64,000 nt of DNA from Nemertoderma westbladi (Eukaryota > Xenacoelomorpha > Nemertodermatida > Nemertodermatidae), in the NCBI GenBank assembly GCA_032718475.1, contig JAUCBJ010002104.1:50424-114423 (forward strand), written 5' to 3'. Under the pieces are notes generated by a model. That model was given only the letters and a program-made list of their open reading frames with translations, searched no databases and was not told where the DNA came from. The translations under genes and the position numbers were made by a program. Of this stretch, positions 34,651-47,084 are shown piece after piece (position 1 is the stretch's first letter; the number at the start of each line of letters is the position of its first letter).

Positions 34651-35440
34651 GGTGTTCAGAAGGAAATCGGACGTGCGTTGGATGTCCTGGAATGGAGTCT
34701 ACCGACCAACTTGCAGGGTGAGGCTGTCCCTCTCCCTCTCAGCCTTTGCAGCTCTGATCCTGGGCGGTGGAGACTGTGCTGATGGCGGCGGAAGGCGGGC
34801 AGCCGGGGCATTCTGTTTCCCGATACTACAGCTGGTCCATGAAACTCTACGGTACAAACTCCGAGATGGAAAACTCGATGAGAAATCGGGGGGAAGAACT
34901 AGGCCTACGAAATTTCAGTTGAACCCATTCGATAGAGCGATAGAGGTGACCAGTTGGCCATCTCCCCGGACGGCAGGACGGATTGCTGTGTCATTTTTGG
35001 ATTGGCACGGTACCCGGACCACTAAAGGAATAGTCGGATCCGGTCGTTACTATTCAGCTATTACGAGGCGACGGTAAAGGACGAGGTGCGAGGGGCCATG
35101 TCGGGTTGGTTGGAGCACCGGAAGCGCGACACTCGATATCGGGACTGATAAAAATCGTTTTGGCTTCGGAGGAAACGGTAAGAAGTGCTTCAGGCGGCGT
35201 TTTGACGACTATCAGACTATGGACAACCATACGGACTAGGCGACGTGATCGGTTATCGGATCGATCTGGATGTCGGCACAATTGGGTACCGGTACAGTAA
35301 AAACGGAAGTGATCTCGGGAAAGCTTTCGAGATTCCCGCTAATTTACGCAAACTCCCGTTATTCCTGTATTCCCGCAGTCTGTCTGTATCTTTAAAGAAT
35401 GCTGAAATTATGTTTATTTTCGCCGAATTTATCCGGTTAT
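34651..35440 (+). pseudogene. DDX1: DDX1 N-terminal fragment (motif I and SPRY domain), decayed
   Basis: Across shifting frames the segment reads GVQKEIGRALDVLEWSLPT, then ALILGGGD and VLMAAE (the Walker A region, degraded after AE), then [97 protein letters not shown] and SLKNAEIMF. A SPRY domain directly after helicase motif I is diagnostic of DDX1, a DEAD-box RNA helicase (RNA processing, tRNA ligase complex). No introns are visible, though the parental gene is normally split. Several frameshifts, a stop after HTD and the loss of motif I residues make it non-functional. It ends before the rest of the helicase core. It lies inside a TIR element, suggesting capture or insertion of a retrocopy. 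Confidence 0.87.
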
Positions 35441-35484
35441 CTGCGCATCTTCTTTCCGGGTACACCATTGTATCCCGGGCGCCG

Positions 35485-35660
35485 TTTTGTACCTACAATG
35501 TACCAAGTTGTGTAACTTTTGTACCTATTGTACCAAGTTGTGTACCTTTTGTACTTATTATGTACCAAGTTGTGTACCTTTTGCACCTACTATGTACCAA
35601 GTTGCGTACATTTTGTACCTATTATGTAACAGTTGTGTACGGTCTTGTACCTATTTATGT
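35485..35660 (+). repeat. 32-bp tandem repeat (~5 units)
   Basis: Units of the type TGTACCAAGTTGTGTACCTT plus TTGTACCTATTA, increasingly degenerate at the right. They follow immediately after the DDX1 fragment. Confidence 0.9.
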
Positions 35661-36109
35661 TTCCTAAAGTAAAGATGTGTAATCTGATTATTATTATGAT
35701 TGCTACATAACATGGTATAGAGACTATCTTATCTTATAACCGTTATCAATAGTGTTGTAGTCATAATTTGCAACGTTTTGAAATAATCACTTGAAATATT
35801 CGAATACATTCTACCCATAATAATTAATACTAATTATTGTAAAACTATTTTTCTATGCGGAAATCCAGACTGAAAGTCTCTCTCTTGACTCTTGATATCT
35901 GTTGTTCCTTTGCGTCAATATAATTAGAGTGAATTTAACAAATTTATTGTATCCGTTGAAATGTATTTGTTAAACAATAATTTAGTTGTCATGATTTTTA
36001 AGTAAAATTTGGTTAATTAATGCTATTATAAAATTATTATTATTATCCGGGGGGAAACTTTACAGCTTTATCGAAACTCTATAGCTCCATGGTAAGTATA
36101 GCTCCACGA

Positions 36110-37170
36110 AACTCTATGGGGGGGGGGGGGGGGGTAGTATACTCCAGGTATTAAACTAAACTGATCATTTTCTTATATATGACGGACAGATTGTCGGATA
36201 GTCAGAAAGACCAAATTTAATATACTATCTAGTTAAGTTTTTGAATTTATTTTTTGAAATATACAAAGGTAATATAAAGGTAGACAAAATCCTTATCGCA
36301 TTTCCAGCTGCAGTGAGTGACAGTTCGCGGCAAACTACAGAGAGTTTCCAGATTACTAAGCGTTTCAAAAGTATTCAATTGCATCCTTTGGCGAAAAAAT
36401 TTTGGTTGTTGCCAATTCAATTATGTTCAATTGTCCCGTTTAACAACATTACATTACACTGGTACATTTGATACACATTTGATAAAATGTGTTCACAATT
36501 GTACAAATCTGCATTTCTGGTGGCCTGTACTGTATAAACAATTTCGTGGGAGGGTGTACGACGTACCTCCAGTTCCCCCTCCCTCCTCCAAGCCAATTAC
36601 TAGCTTTACCTGTAGCATGGACGTAGGGAGCATCTGGAGTGGGGTAGGTCACATTTTTGAAAAGTGGACCTTTATCATTTAAATAATTTTTTTATATTTA
36701 TTATAACTAACCGACCACAGGACTATGTTAATTAACCCAACCACCCCCCCCCCCCCCCCCCCCCCCTTCTGCACGCCACTGTACGTTTTGGAAACAAGCT
36801 ACAGTCCCCAATGAAAAAAAAATAAACAAAAGGAAACATTAAAAAAAATTATTATACTTTGAAGAAAATTTCCCGATTTTTTCCCGAATTCCCAAAGTTC
36901 CAGAATTTTACAAAAATATCAGAGTGTTTTATAATGGATATCTCCGGGTAGTAACTAAATTTTGAAAAAAAATAGAAGTCTTTTCCCAGAGAGGTCTGTT
37001 TTCGAGCAAGTCGGTACCCACTGGTACGGATTTACCACATTACCTTTCGCTAGGGAGGGTCAAGCCCCCCCCCCCCCAAAAAGGGGAGGGGCAGATGCCC
37101 CCTTGCCCCCCCCCCCAAGATACCTGGGGAGGGGCAGATGCCCCCTTGCCCCCCCCCCCCCCCTAGAACC
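36110..37170. other. Non-coding interior with G and C homopolymers
   Basis: No gene. Holds a ~19-G run (36118-36136), a ~23-C run (36744-36766) and, at 37060-37170, two copies of a G/C-rich palindromic unit (GGGGAGGGGCAGATGCCCCC flanked by C runs). Confidence 0.6.
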
Positions 37171-37618
37171 GCCACTGTCTACCGAGCATCACCATCCTGT
37201 CCCATACCGGTAATAACTTCGTAGCGGCTTTATGTGTCGACGGTCGAAAAGTGGCCATACAGTAGTGCTTTTTTTCTGACCTTCGTCCTGGAACCCCACG
37301 CAGCCGGGTACTATACAGCTATAAACCGGCTTTCATTGCAGTAAAGAAAAGTGTAAGCGCCGTATAACCGCGGTATAATCAGTTTTCAGATCTAGCTCAT
37401 CTACTAATTTATTATGCCCTATATTAATTAAATAAAACACCGCAAAGATAGGTGGAATATTCTGATATTCAATTAAAGGGATATTGCGTTAGAGAAACTG
37501 TGATAGGCAAAACAGAAGTAGGCCTAAGCAGCTAGGCTTGTACAGTCTGCAGTCTGACAGTTGTAGCTAGAATAATTGCTGAATTGCATCGGATCGGATC
37601 GGATCGGACGGCATTTGA

Positions 37619-39048
37619 CATATAATTCTACCTCTACTAATTACTAAGTATTCCAGAATGCGCAATTCTAATTTATTACGCAACGGGTCACACTAGTAAC
37701 AGCCTAAATACCGTATTATTTTTGATCTAATCAGCAATTAATTATCATAAACTAAGAAATGGAAATCAATCAGGGGAAAAAGGGTGCCTATCTAAGTATT
37801 CATGATTTTATCAGGCACACTTTAACAACACACCAATCAGCGTAATAATCAATAATTAATACTTACCAATTTATAGTTCACATAATAATTCAAATATAAT
37901 TCACAATCAGCATTCAGCAATTCACGGTTCACAACTCGAAATCTACAGTTTGCAGTGCAGTTCGCAATGTAAAGCACGAAGGCTTCTCCCGGGTACATGT
38001 AGGCTTCCTAACTAACCCAATTCCTGTCCCCCTAACACTACAAAATAGAGACAAAATCTGGATCATCAGCCCCTTAATTACTGTACCAGCGAGCTGTCTT
38101 CTCTCTACACTGCCAACCTTCCGACCGCAACGGTGACCCCCCACCAGTGTGCTGTCCTTTGAATCCTCCGCACTCCCTTTGTCGCTAACCCCCCCGATGC
38201 GCCCGCCGCGCCTACCGGTACCTTAGCCCTCCATCTAATGGGTAGCTACCGTAACGGCGCATGCAATCATACAGTCTGATAGTCTAAAGAAATCCCGTGG
38301 GATTATCGTATCGAAAAGAATTACATAGAACCATTAATTAAAGGGTAGAAATCATAGTTCCGATTGTAATTAGCAATAATCATTGGGATTGAAGCGAGAA
38401 ACACAGCAAGAAATCAGCAGAAATTACAAATTTGCAAATTATTGCAAGAAAACAAATGGAAATACAGAAATACACAAAAACTGAGATTGTGGATAAACTA
38501 AGAAAGAATTACACACTAGATTACAATGGAATTACCTGAATTACATAGCACATACCGGAAATACCGCCAATTTATAGGTGATTCACGAAGGATGATGCAA
38601 TAGTTCTCTGATTGGTTCCCCAATCCGCGCTACCATTAGACCAACCTGGAAGCAGTTAGGCCAATAAGGAAGCCGGATTGTGACCCTATTGCTCCTTGGA
38701 ATCACAAATCGTCACCATATATGGTAATTTTGGCGATGCTTAATTTAGCGGTACTAATAATGCGGTACATAAAAACTAATTTAGCGCAAATATAAAGAAA
38801 ATTAAAACCAATACACAGTTAATCCTATTGAGGCTAACAACAGCAAGCTTATATCAAGGGTTTCATAGGAAACTTTCTACCGTGGAACTATTTACTTATA
38901 TTTAACTACAAAGTTACCTAGGTAGGACTACATACTGTATAAAATGGATAAATTCAAAAATATGGGCGTTTTGCTTTCCTTATCTAAATATCTTTGCGCG
39001 TCTTTATGGCTTATCTAATAATTATACTGTATGACGGCTAATATAGGT
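37619..39048. other. No gene recognised
   Basis: AT-rich sequence. 37850-37960 has short CACAATTCA-type words. No coding, RNA or repeat feature that I can support. Confidence 0.45.
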
Positions 39049-39056
39049 ACACAGCG

Positions 39057-39892
39057 TAGCGTTAGACCGGAGCCAGATTTTTGCCGGAGCCGGAACCGGA
39101 CCGGGTAAATTCCAAAAGTACCGGAGCCGGAACCGGAGCCGGACCGGGTAAGTAAAATTAAAAAAATATATTGAGGCCTGGTATGACTGTATGACCTAAA
39201 GGTACCGGTACCACTGCTGCGCTGCACTGTCAGACTGTACTATAATACGACCTGGCATGTTGCAGTTAGTCCACTACACAGCTACATTTAGTGAGCCAAC
39301 TTCTCCACTTTCTGATTTTGTTTATACTTTATACTCATAAACCAGTACATTACGGTCTGACGGTAGTCGGGTAGTTTTATTACATATTAAATCTAACAAA
39401 ACAACAGATCAACGATGCAATAGCAATAGAAAAATGGTTGATAGCATCAACTCAGTCTGCCAGCAGCTGAGCAGATCTGTAGATGTAGACAGGTAGAGGC
39501 TGAGAGGTATAGGTACTAGTACTAATACTACTGTACTAGGCTAGTGACAGCGACAGGCAGACAGGCTAGACACAGTCAGAGAGTGAGTAGGTAGTACAGT
39601 ACTGTAGGTACTAGTGTACTGACTGGCCTGTCTTTGTAGCCTCAGCCTGGCACCTGGTAGGCCAGTACAGCAGTAGGCAGTGTATCTGTACTATGATGGA
39701 CTAGACTAGATGACTGTGACTGTGGACAACTGATTGTGCATTGTACATCTGTACATTGTGTGTCTCTGTCTTTTACAGTTTTATACTGGAGCTCCGGTCC
39801 TCCGGTCATATTTTAGCCGGAGCCGGACCGGAACCGGAGCACCATTTTCCGGGCCGGATCCGGACCGGAGCCGGAGCTCCGGTCTAACACTA
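39057..39892. mobile_element. hAT-like non-autonomous element (836 bp) with CCGGAACCGGA ends
   Basis: TIR TAGCGTTAGACCGGAGC at the left and GCTCCGGTCTAACACTA at the right (one mismatch), flanked by perfect 8-bp ACACAGCG duplications (39049-39056 and 39893-39900). Dense GGAGCCGGAACCGGA tracts lie inside both ends. The interior is CAGTACTG- and GACTG-rich simple sequence with no transposase. Confidence 0.92.
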
Positions 39893-39949
39893 ACACAGCG
39901 CCATATATCGTAACAAACTGCTTGTGGATGATATCATGTTGTTGTATGA

Positions 39950-40800
39950 TAATGTATTTGAATTATTGTAGAACTTGCGATGAGATTCATCTTCAAGTTG
40001 CTTTATTTCAGACGTTATTTTTTGGACTAAGGAGTTAATATTACTGTTAATATTATTGGTTGAGGAACGTTGATCTGCTTTCAGTGGAAATTGAAGCCTT
40101 GTTTTAAAACAAATAACACTTGCACGCCTTCTGCATGCAGTACAAAAATCTTATCACCAAAATGAGCTTGAATTTTATTGATTAGATTTGTGTGTTGACT
40201 GCCTTGTAGAGCTGTGACGGTGTCTTCTTCTGTACCAAATGAATGGAGGAAAGATATACAATACTGTATATATATATGCCGAATATCTCACTAGAATCCC
40301 AAATTTTAATTTGGTCTTCTTCAAGTTTCTCGACCATTTTTATGAAGGCCTTGTCGCTCGGTTTCTCCACCCTAACATCTTATTTTTCTTCTATATCTAT
40401 AGTTTTTCTCAAGGCCGCCATTGAGTTCCTTTTACCAGTGAAGGCTTTATAGCAATCATTCTGATACTGGCGCCACTTGTAATGACATCACCACAAACGG
40501 AACCTAAGCGAAATTCGAATTTTCCATCTACTCGAGTTCATCTACTCGAAGCCCTCGTAATTTACATATTCGTAGGAGTTCATCTGCACCTCGACCGTCT
40601 GACACTCAACTACTCTTCACTCTTCTCCATCGTCCGGTATTCTTTGGGTATTTGTTGGAACATTTCTCACCGCAAATAATACAACTCCTGTTAAAATCAA
40701 AGTTTTCACTGGATAGCAACAGTTTAGGATCTTTGATACCATCACCACTTCCACTTTGAGATGGCATATTCGCAATATTTAATGTCATAATATTTTTCAA
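39950..40800 (-). pseudogene. Decayed unknown ORF with Cys-rich motif
   Basis: Minus-strand pieces in several frames: FDFNRSCIICGEKC with KYPKNTGRWRRV at 40606-40800, KAFIKMVEKLEEDQIKIW near 40330, and KIQAHFGDKIFVLHAEGVQV near 40140. The combination of a CxxCG-type motif, an EDQI helix and an HFGD.I block resembles uncharacterised ORFs seen repeatedly in marine invertebrate genomes and probably carried by mobile elements. That resemblance is from memory and unverified. Stops and frameshifts rule out a functional product. Confidence 0.35.
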
Positions 40801-42398
40801 TAAGAAATATCACAGAATTGTTCTAGAACAATAATTTACAAACACATTACACTAAATTTTTTATTTAAAAACAAATATTAATTTTTCTGGAACATTTTTA
40901 AAAACACAATATTACTTATTATTATGCGTTAAATTGCGATGCAATAAATTGTGTGTTTTTCCATATTTAAAAAGTAACAATTAATAATTCACAAATAAAG
41001 GCAAAACAAAATATGATTTTTAAAACTACTAGCTAGTACAAAAATACTAGCCCATTACAATGCTCTTGTAAAATACAGTACTACCACATTTCCAAAACGT
41101 AACTGTTTGATGTAAAACATCTCTTTGTAAAGAAAAAATGATATTTAAAATTTTGAAAAATAGCTATTTTTATTAAAAATGTAAAAAATATTTTTTCTAG
41201 AAAAAGGTTTTATTTAGTTAAATACTGAAATAGCTTAGCTTATATTAGAATATAGAATAGATATAGAATATTACTAGTTTTAGTAATATATTCTAGAACA
41301 TTAAAAAAAAAGTAGTGGAACATTAAAAAAAAGTTACTATAAATCCTGAAAAGTGAACATATATAGGTACTAGGCCTATACTATAATGCCGTTAGTTAGA
41401 GGCACTACTGGAGGAAGGGCGATCTATACAGACAACACACTTCCTCCTATATGACAATGATAATGGTTAAAACAAAAAATTACACACCATTCCCGTATCT
41501 GTAGTGTATTTTAAGTATTAATTTTCAGTGACAATTACTGTTTACTATTAAACTTACACTATAAAACTATTCTGGAACATCAGTTTCTATCACAATTGCT
41601 CTCAAAATGACATTAACAAAGTTCTTGTTGCTTTGAGCGAAAGTACACAGTTAAAATTCGAATAAAAAAAATTGCTCAAACTAATTGTTCCGGAAATCGC
41701 TCGATTTCGTATTGGGACATTACAAACTATCATTCAAAGAAAATAAATTGCGTCCGTACCCTACTTTAAGGTTGTGGTATTGGGTGACTAAGGGCATCTC
41801 CTGGACTACTAGCTTTGATCTAATAAACGAAATAAATTATGACAGTTTGAAATTTCGAAGCAATCATTACTGCAATAGGCCTATTTTTACAAAATATGGA
41901 AAAAAAAGTTGAAAATTCATGCATACGAACTTTTTGCTGTTTTGGCTATTGATTTTAAAATAAAAAATTATAAACAACGAATTAAGGCAGAGAGTTGTCA
42001 TTACCGCAAATAAATGGTAAATAAGTGATACTTGAGATATCAGGATATCCCTTGCACTTTTCAGCCAAAACCCAACCATGAAACTCTTACCACATTTTGT
42101 ATTTACCTCCAGTATATATCATATTTTCATCCAATTAAATAAAAATGGGGCCCTTCCAGCAGGAAGTTGATAAAAATTCACATTTTATCCGAAATTTAGG
42201 GTAAAACTGCCTAATATGGCAGTGCATTTTTCAAAAATGGCAGTGCGTCTGTGCTGCCAATTCGGGCATGTGTTCCCTACGGGGCAACCGGTGCCGGTAC
42301 CTGCAACCTGCAGACCAGTCAGCCAGTAGGTGCAGTAGGCCTAGTGATAAATAGTGATTGCAGGATTGTGATCTTGGTACTGGTATGGCGGTATGCTG
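40801..42398. other. No gene recognised
   Basis: Very AT-rich non-coding sequence with short repeated TTCTAGAACA and AAAAAAGT words (41250-41340). Two TAGGCCTA palindromes (near 41379 and 41876). Confidence 0.45.
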
Positions 42399-42406
42399 GT
42401 ATGGAA

Positions 42407-43977
42407 CAGGGCTGGCAAAAACCTTAGGTTTTTCAAAACAAAAATTCGGTTTTAGGTTTTTGCAGGGTTTTTGGAAGGTTTTTGCAGGTATTTGGGGTCC
42501 GACGAATTTGTACAAAAAAGTACAAAAAAATACAAAATAGTACAATATAGTACAAAAGAATAGGCTACAAAAGAGTACAATAAAGTGCAAAAATAGTACA
42601 AAAGAGTACAAACGAGTGAGAAACGCTTGCAAAACGTGTATCCAAGTGTAGTTCAAATCGTTTAGAGGGACGCACATGATGTGCAAAATAAAATAAAGCA
42701 TTGTCTGATTGTGGGGCGAGCCATGCGTTGAGCGGGGGCTGATCTAGCTGTCTAGCAGTCAGAGAGTAGGCCCCTATTACAATACAATCTTATGAGTTTT
42801 ACTGTTTTAATGCAGCCTTTTGTGTTCAAAAAACACAAAATAATGGTCCCAAGCCCACAAAATTGCAGAGGGAGAACTCAATAAAGTTGCAGATAGAGGT
42901 GTACATACAGACATACATAGCCTACATAATGTAGCATATAGTCTATACTTCAGTATATGGCTACTTTAAGGCTATGACCTAAATTTTGAGTTATTTTATA
43001 TTTAATTTATATTTTATGAGTAATTATATTTTCAGTTTGAGTTATAGGAGTTTTATCTACCCACTGCATAGTATTGCATTATATTGTATTATACGAACTT
43101 TAGCCTATTTCTACTTGTAAGCCAGTCAAAATCTACATGAATCAAAGTTCTGTCAGTCATTTCATACTGACCACAGAACCAAGGTCGCTAGTGATTGACA
43201 CTGTAGCGGCGCATATTTCGGTCCCGTTGCATTTGTTTACAATTAATTATATTTATATACAAGTGTAGTGTAGTGTAGACTACACTGGTATACACGTTTT
43301 GTATGCGTTTCTCACTCGTTTGTACTCTTTTGTACTATTTTTGCACTCTTTTGTACTATTTTTGCACTCTTTTGTACTATTTTTGCACTTTATTGTACTC
43401 TTTTGTACTATTTTGTACTTTATTGTACAGATTCGTCGGACCGGGTATTTGAATGTTATTGCTAGGTTTTTGTAGTATTTCTGTCAGGCTGTAATTGTAT
43501 GTTGATTGATTAGATTGACCTGACTGCAGGTCTGAGCTTGATTGGTTCATCAGTTCATTCGTTATGGTTAGATAAATTATATGGGCCATGGGGCCACCCC
43601 ACAATTGGTCAAGATTATATTTTATACAGCACTAGTAGTTCAGTAGATACCTGTAAGCCTACAATATATTAAAATAATCGATTTGATTTTTGTTTTAAAA
43701 AGGGATAAGGTAATATTAGTCATTCCAGATGCCAGCAGTGAGGTTTTATTGTCGGCCTACCGTAGTTAAAGACAGAAACTCAAAAGACTTTAGTCTGTGG
43801 GTTTCATGCATGAAACCAAAATATTTTTGACATCAGAAATTTTCAAAAAACTAGCAATTTGGCTCTTTTTGGTGATCAAAAACCTAAAAACCTAGTTTTA
43901 GGCTTTTTTAAAATTTTAGGTTTTTGACAAAAATCGACAAAAACCTAGGTTTACAAAAACCTACTTTGCCAGCCCCG
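42407..43977. mobile_element. hAT-like element (1.6 kb) with AGGTTTTTG ends
   Basis: TIR CAGGGCTGGCAAA at the left and TTTGCCAGCCCCG at the right, flanked by perfect 8-bp GTATGGAA duplications (42399-42406 and 43978-43985). Subterminal AAAACCTAGGTTTTT-type repeats occur at both ends. CAGGG termini and 8-bp duplications fit hAT. It is host to a second element of the same kind. Confidence 0.92.
42495..43443. mobile_element. Nested hAT-like element (949 bp) with GTACAAAA arrays
   Basis: TIR GGGTCCGACGAATTTGTAC with an inverted match ending GATTCGTCGGACCG, flanked by perfect 8-bp GGTATTTG duplications (42487-42494 and 43444-43451). Runs of AGTACAAAAGAGTAC and the inverse extend ~110-160 bp from each end, joined to GAGTGAGAAACGCTTGCAAA and its inverse. 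The architecture is like the GGGTCC element at 32804-34035. Confidence 0.92.
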
Positions 43978-44067
43978 GTATGGAAGGAGAGCTGGCAGGG
44001 CTGCAGGGCTCTACTTGCTCTATTTTTCAATTTCTGAGCCATTTGGATGTACTGGGTTGCGATTTGG

Positions 44068-44933
44068 GTGTCTAAACACCCAAATCACAACAAATCCAGA
44101 AATCACTATCAACAATCATCGAAATGCTATTCACCAGAACCACATTATTACACGTCGTATTTCATTGTGGTGTGGAACAATTTGCCAGAATCTGTGGTGT
44201 CGGCAACTTCCACCACTTGCTTTCGTAGCAGCAGTGCTAGATTCTGTTGATCTACTAGGACATTGTTGTGGATCCTGGAAAAACTCTTACACAGAGGTAC
44301 ACCTCCGAATTCGATAGGGATTAATCTCCAGCTGCAACAAGCGCCTTTATACTGCTCATCTGGTTTATATTATATATACATTTTATTTTAAGTAATTTAT
44401 TTTTACCGTATTTTATTCGATTTTGTGGTACCGGTACCTCTTATTGCTTTTGTCTTACTTATACTTCACTTTGTGGTGCCTCCCTTGCATTGCAAGTGCC
44501 CTGAAGTTGCACAATTGTGTATTTTAACCTGCGATACTACTCAGCTATTGACCATCTGACTATTAAATCAGTAAATCCATATTCAATTCAATTCAAATCA
44601 CACCAAATCACAACAAATCACACCAAATCACAAACCAAATCACACCAAATCACAAACCAAATCACAAGAAATAATCCCAAAACCAAATCACACCGAATGA
44701 TACCAAATCACAACAAATCACACCAAATCACAAAAAAATTTAAAAGTAAAGGAGCAGGTTACATTCTGAAAGTGGGATAGTGGTACGGTAGTAGCCAGAA
44801 GGAACCAAAGCAATAAACGATTTGAAAAAAATAAAAATTAGAATTTGTTGTGTGATTTGGTATGATTTGTTGTGATGTGGTGTGATTTGTTATGATTTGG
44901 TCAATTTTGTGTGATTTGGGTGTTTAGACGGAC
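44068..44933. mobile_element. hAT-like element (866 bp) with CAAATCACA arrays
   Basis: GTCTAAACACCCAAATCACA-like ends (left GTGTCTAAACACC, right GGTGTTTAGACGGAC) are inverted copies. Flanks CGATTTGG and CGATTTCG agree at 7 of 8 positions, a probable target duplication. Tandem ACCAAATCACAACAAATCAC words occupy 44580-44740 and the right end. It also contains a dispersed-repeat copy. Confidence 0.75.
44751..44822 (+). repeat. AACCAAAACAATAAAC dispersed repeat, copy 5
   Basis: AAAGGAGCAGGTTACATTCT, then GAAGGAACCAAAGCAATAAA. The core differs by one base, and the two boxes lie further apart than in copy 2. Located within the CAAATCACA element. Confidence 0.65.
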
Positions 44934-45799
44934 CGATTTCGATACAACGTCAAACGATCATAACGATACAACAAGCAGTTAAAATTCGTCTATTTGGCAA
45001 TATTTACCTTAGCCACATCGACACACATCCGTCATCCGTCGGCTTTATTCAGTTTTCAATTATTTTTCGCCTTGGGCTTTTTGGAATGTAATCATTAGAT
45101 ATAACCGCCTTCATTTGCAGATTCCGACTGTCCGAATGAATTCAAAGTTTGTCAAGTAAATCAGTATATCGCTGGCGATGGGCCTATAATTAGGCTATAG
45201 GCCTAGTTAATTCTAGAATATTAATTACGGCAGTCAGGCAGTACGAATACGGTACGTACGCGTGATGAAGTAACAAGATGGAGAGTTTTAAACGCTCAGC
45301 CAATTAATAATTAATATTCTAGAATAAAGACTGAACACTGAAAGACAAAAAAACATTGGAATTATAGCGATTTACGTCTCACTGTCTCATAATTTACAAC
45401 ATAGCATTTTGACTGTTTGATAGCCACCGGTACCCAATATCTTTGGCAATTTTTTGTTAAATTTAAATCTGTTTCCAGATTCGGAATCTGCAGATGATGG
45501 AGTTAATACGATAGATCTAATTGTATTTATGGAAGTAGGCCTACCGTTTGCCGTTAACTTGTCATTTTACTTTCAATTTATATATATTGCTGTACTGTGT
45601 ACTGTAACTGTAGTCCTTTGTCCTATGCTGCTATGTCAGTCAGTGTGCTACATAACTACATGCTATAAGCTACATGCTACTGCTACATACTTTTTTATTA
45701 TACAGTTATATAGGTCATTTGTATCATTTCAGGTTTCAGCCTGCATACTGAAATACGACGTTGTTTATTGTACTTTGCCAAGATAGCGGGGGGAACTGG

Positions 45800-45960
45800 A
45801 CGCAATAAAAATTAATCTCTCTCCAGGGGAAATTCGACGCAAATAACAGCTGATTATTCTCAAAAATAAAACCGTAGCCTGTTCTACTTCTATTGTGCTT
45901 AGTTTATTGTTTTGGTTAAAATAACGTGCCACGGAAACATACTCCTTTCCCTAAATTGAA
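45800..45960 (-). repeat. AACCAAAACAATAAAC dispersed repeat, copy 6 (extended)
   Basis: Minus-strand core TTAACCAAAACAATAAAC. Beyond the core it shares AGCTG(A)TTATTTGCG-type sequence and a CTCCAGG.GAAA end with the copy at 47085-47235, so the element is at least ~150 bp long. Confidence 0.65.
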
Positions 45961-47084
45961 AATTTAACATTGAGGCGGGATATTCATTCGCCAAGGCGGG
46001 ATTTGCGTCCAGTCCCCCCCCCCCCCCCCCCCCCCCCGTCTCACTTTGCCAGATGTGTTTATAACTCTGAGCTACAGTAAAGGTAAATGTTCCAATTGTT
46101 ATTATGGCATAATAACATAACAACATAGCATAACAGCAGTTCAGTTTCAGTACCGGTAATATGTTATCAAATATACAATTTTATAGTAATTCAAAACTCA
46201 CAGCAGTTGCAGCTTGACATACTGTATTCTTGTTTTATTTGGTTAATTATAGGTATGATAGTGGTTGGTTAGTTTAAAGAGTAAAGAGAGACATGCAATA
46301 AAAAATGTTGTCTTTAACGTTTAAGCGACATTTTTAACTGAACTTTGGATTTGGAGGAACATAACATTATTCAAATCTGTTATTTTATTTGTGGTAAGTC
46401 TGTAAGTAACTAGCTACACGAACTAAACTAGTGTGGCTCTTCCGTTCTTGTTAATTTGTTAAACAACCAACCCGCCACCCCCCGCCCCCCTCAGCCCCCC
46501 CCCCCCCCCCCCCCCCCCCCCTTAACGGGCGGGAACCGCCATGTGGTCGTTATCCATTCCATTCTGGTATATATATGTTACTTTGTCCGGTGAGGCAGTA
46601 GCTTCTGTAATCCTAGGCCTACTGAGTTTGGTGTATTGTAGTGGTCATGCCTCAACCCTTATTTAAAATTTTGCACTCCGTTTTGTTGCATGACCAGTAA
46701 AATATATCTTACCAATTTGTTTGTAAAAATTATTACATGAAGTATGTTTTGGCTTGGCGTAATAAATTAAGTTAGAGGAAATATTCTTAATGTTAAGTTT
46801 CAATACCGATAATTGATTGTGTTCTTTATCTTATATAGGATTTGATCACCATGTCCCGGTCCCCAGGGGCCAATTTTGAACCGATTTGCGTAAATTTTTA
46901 CACAGACATTTTCTGACCTATATGATGTGTAACTTCATAGAAAAAATTGAAATTAGTGGATTATCCGCTTCGAGCAACATGAAAGCTCGAGCTCGTGCAG
47001 CTCAAATGTGATATTACCCTTATAGTATTTATTTGTTTTGTATATCGATAAGCTATTTTTGTGATTAAAATTGCAGATACCAAT

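Larger units (their letters stand above)
34381..37618. mobile_element. TIR element (3.2 kb) carrying a DDX1 gene fragment
   Basis: About 115-125 bp at each end are inverted copies: left ATGCCGTCCGATCCGATCCG to TTCTGTTTTGCCTA; right from AGGCAAAACAGAAGTAGGCC to CGGATCGGACGGCAT. The left arm has a small extra segment (TATAGCCAGA). Subterminal GATCCGATCC repeats fit the pattern of the other elements here. No target duplication is apparent, and no transposase is seen. The cargo is a DDX1-derived segment, a 32-bp repeat and G/C-rich palindromic tracts. Confidence 0.8.

Noticed and set aside
34365-37635. Target duplication around the DDX1-carrying element
   Set aside because: Flanks (TTATAG at the left, CATATAAT at the right) do not match over a meaningful length in any register that I tried.
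45454-45786. 110-codon hydrophobic ORF upstream of TCERG1
   Set aside because: AT-rich, no recognisable motif, no supporting context; it looks like chance.
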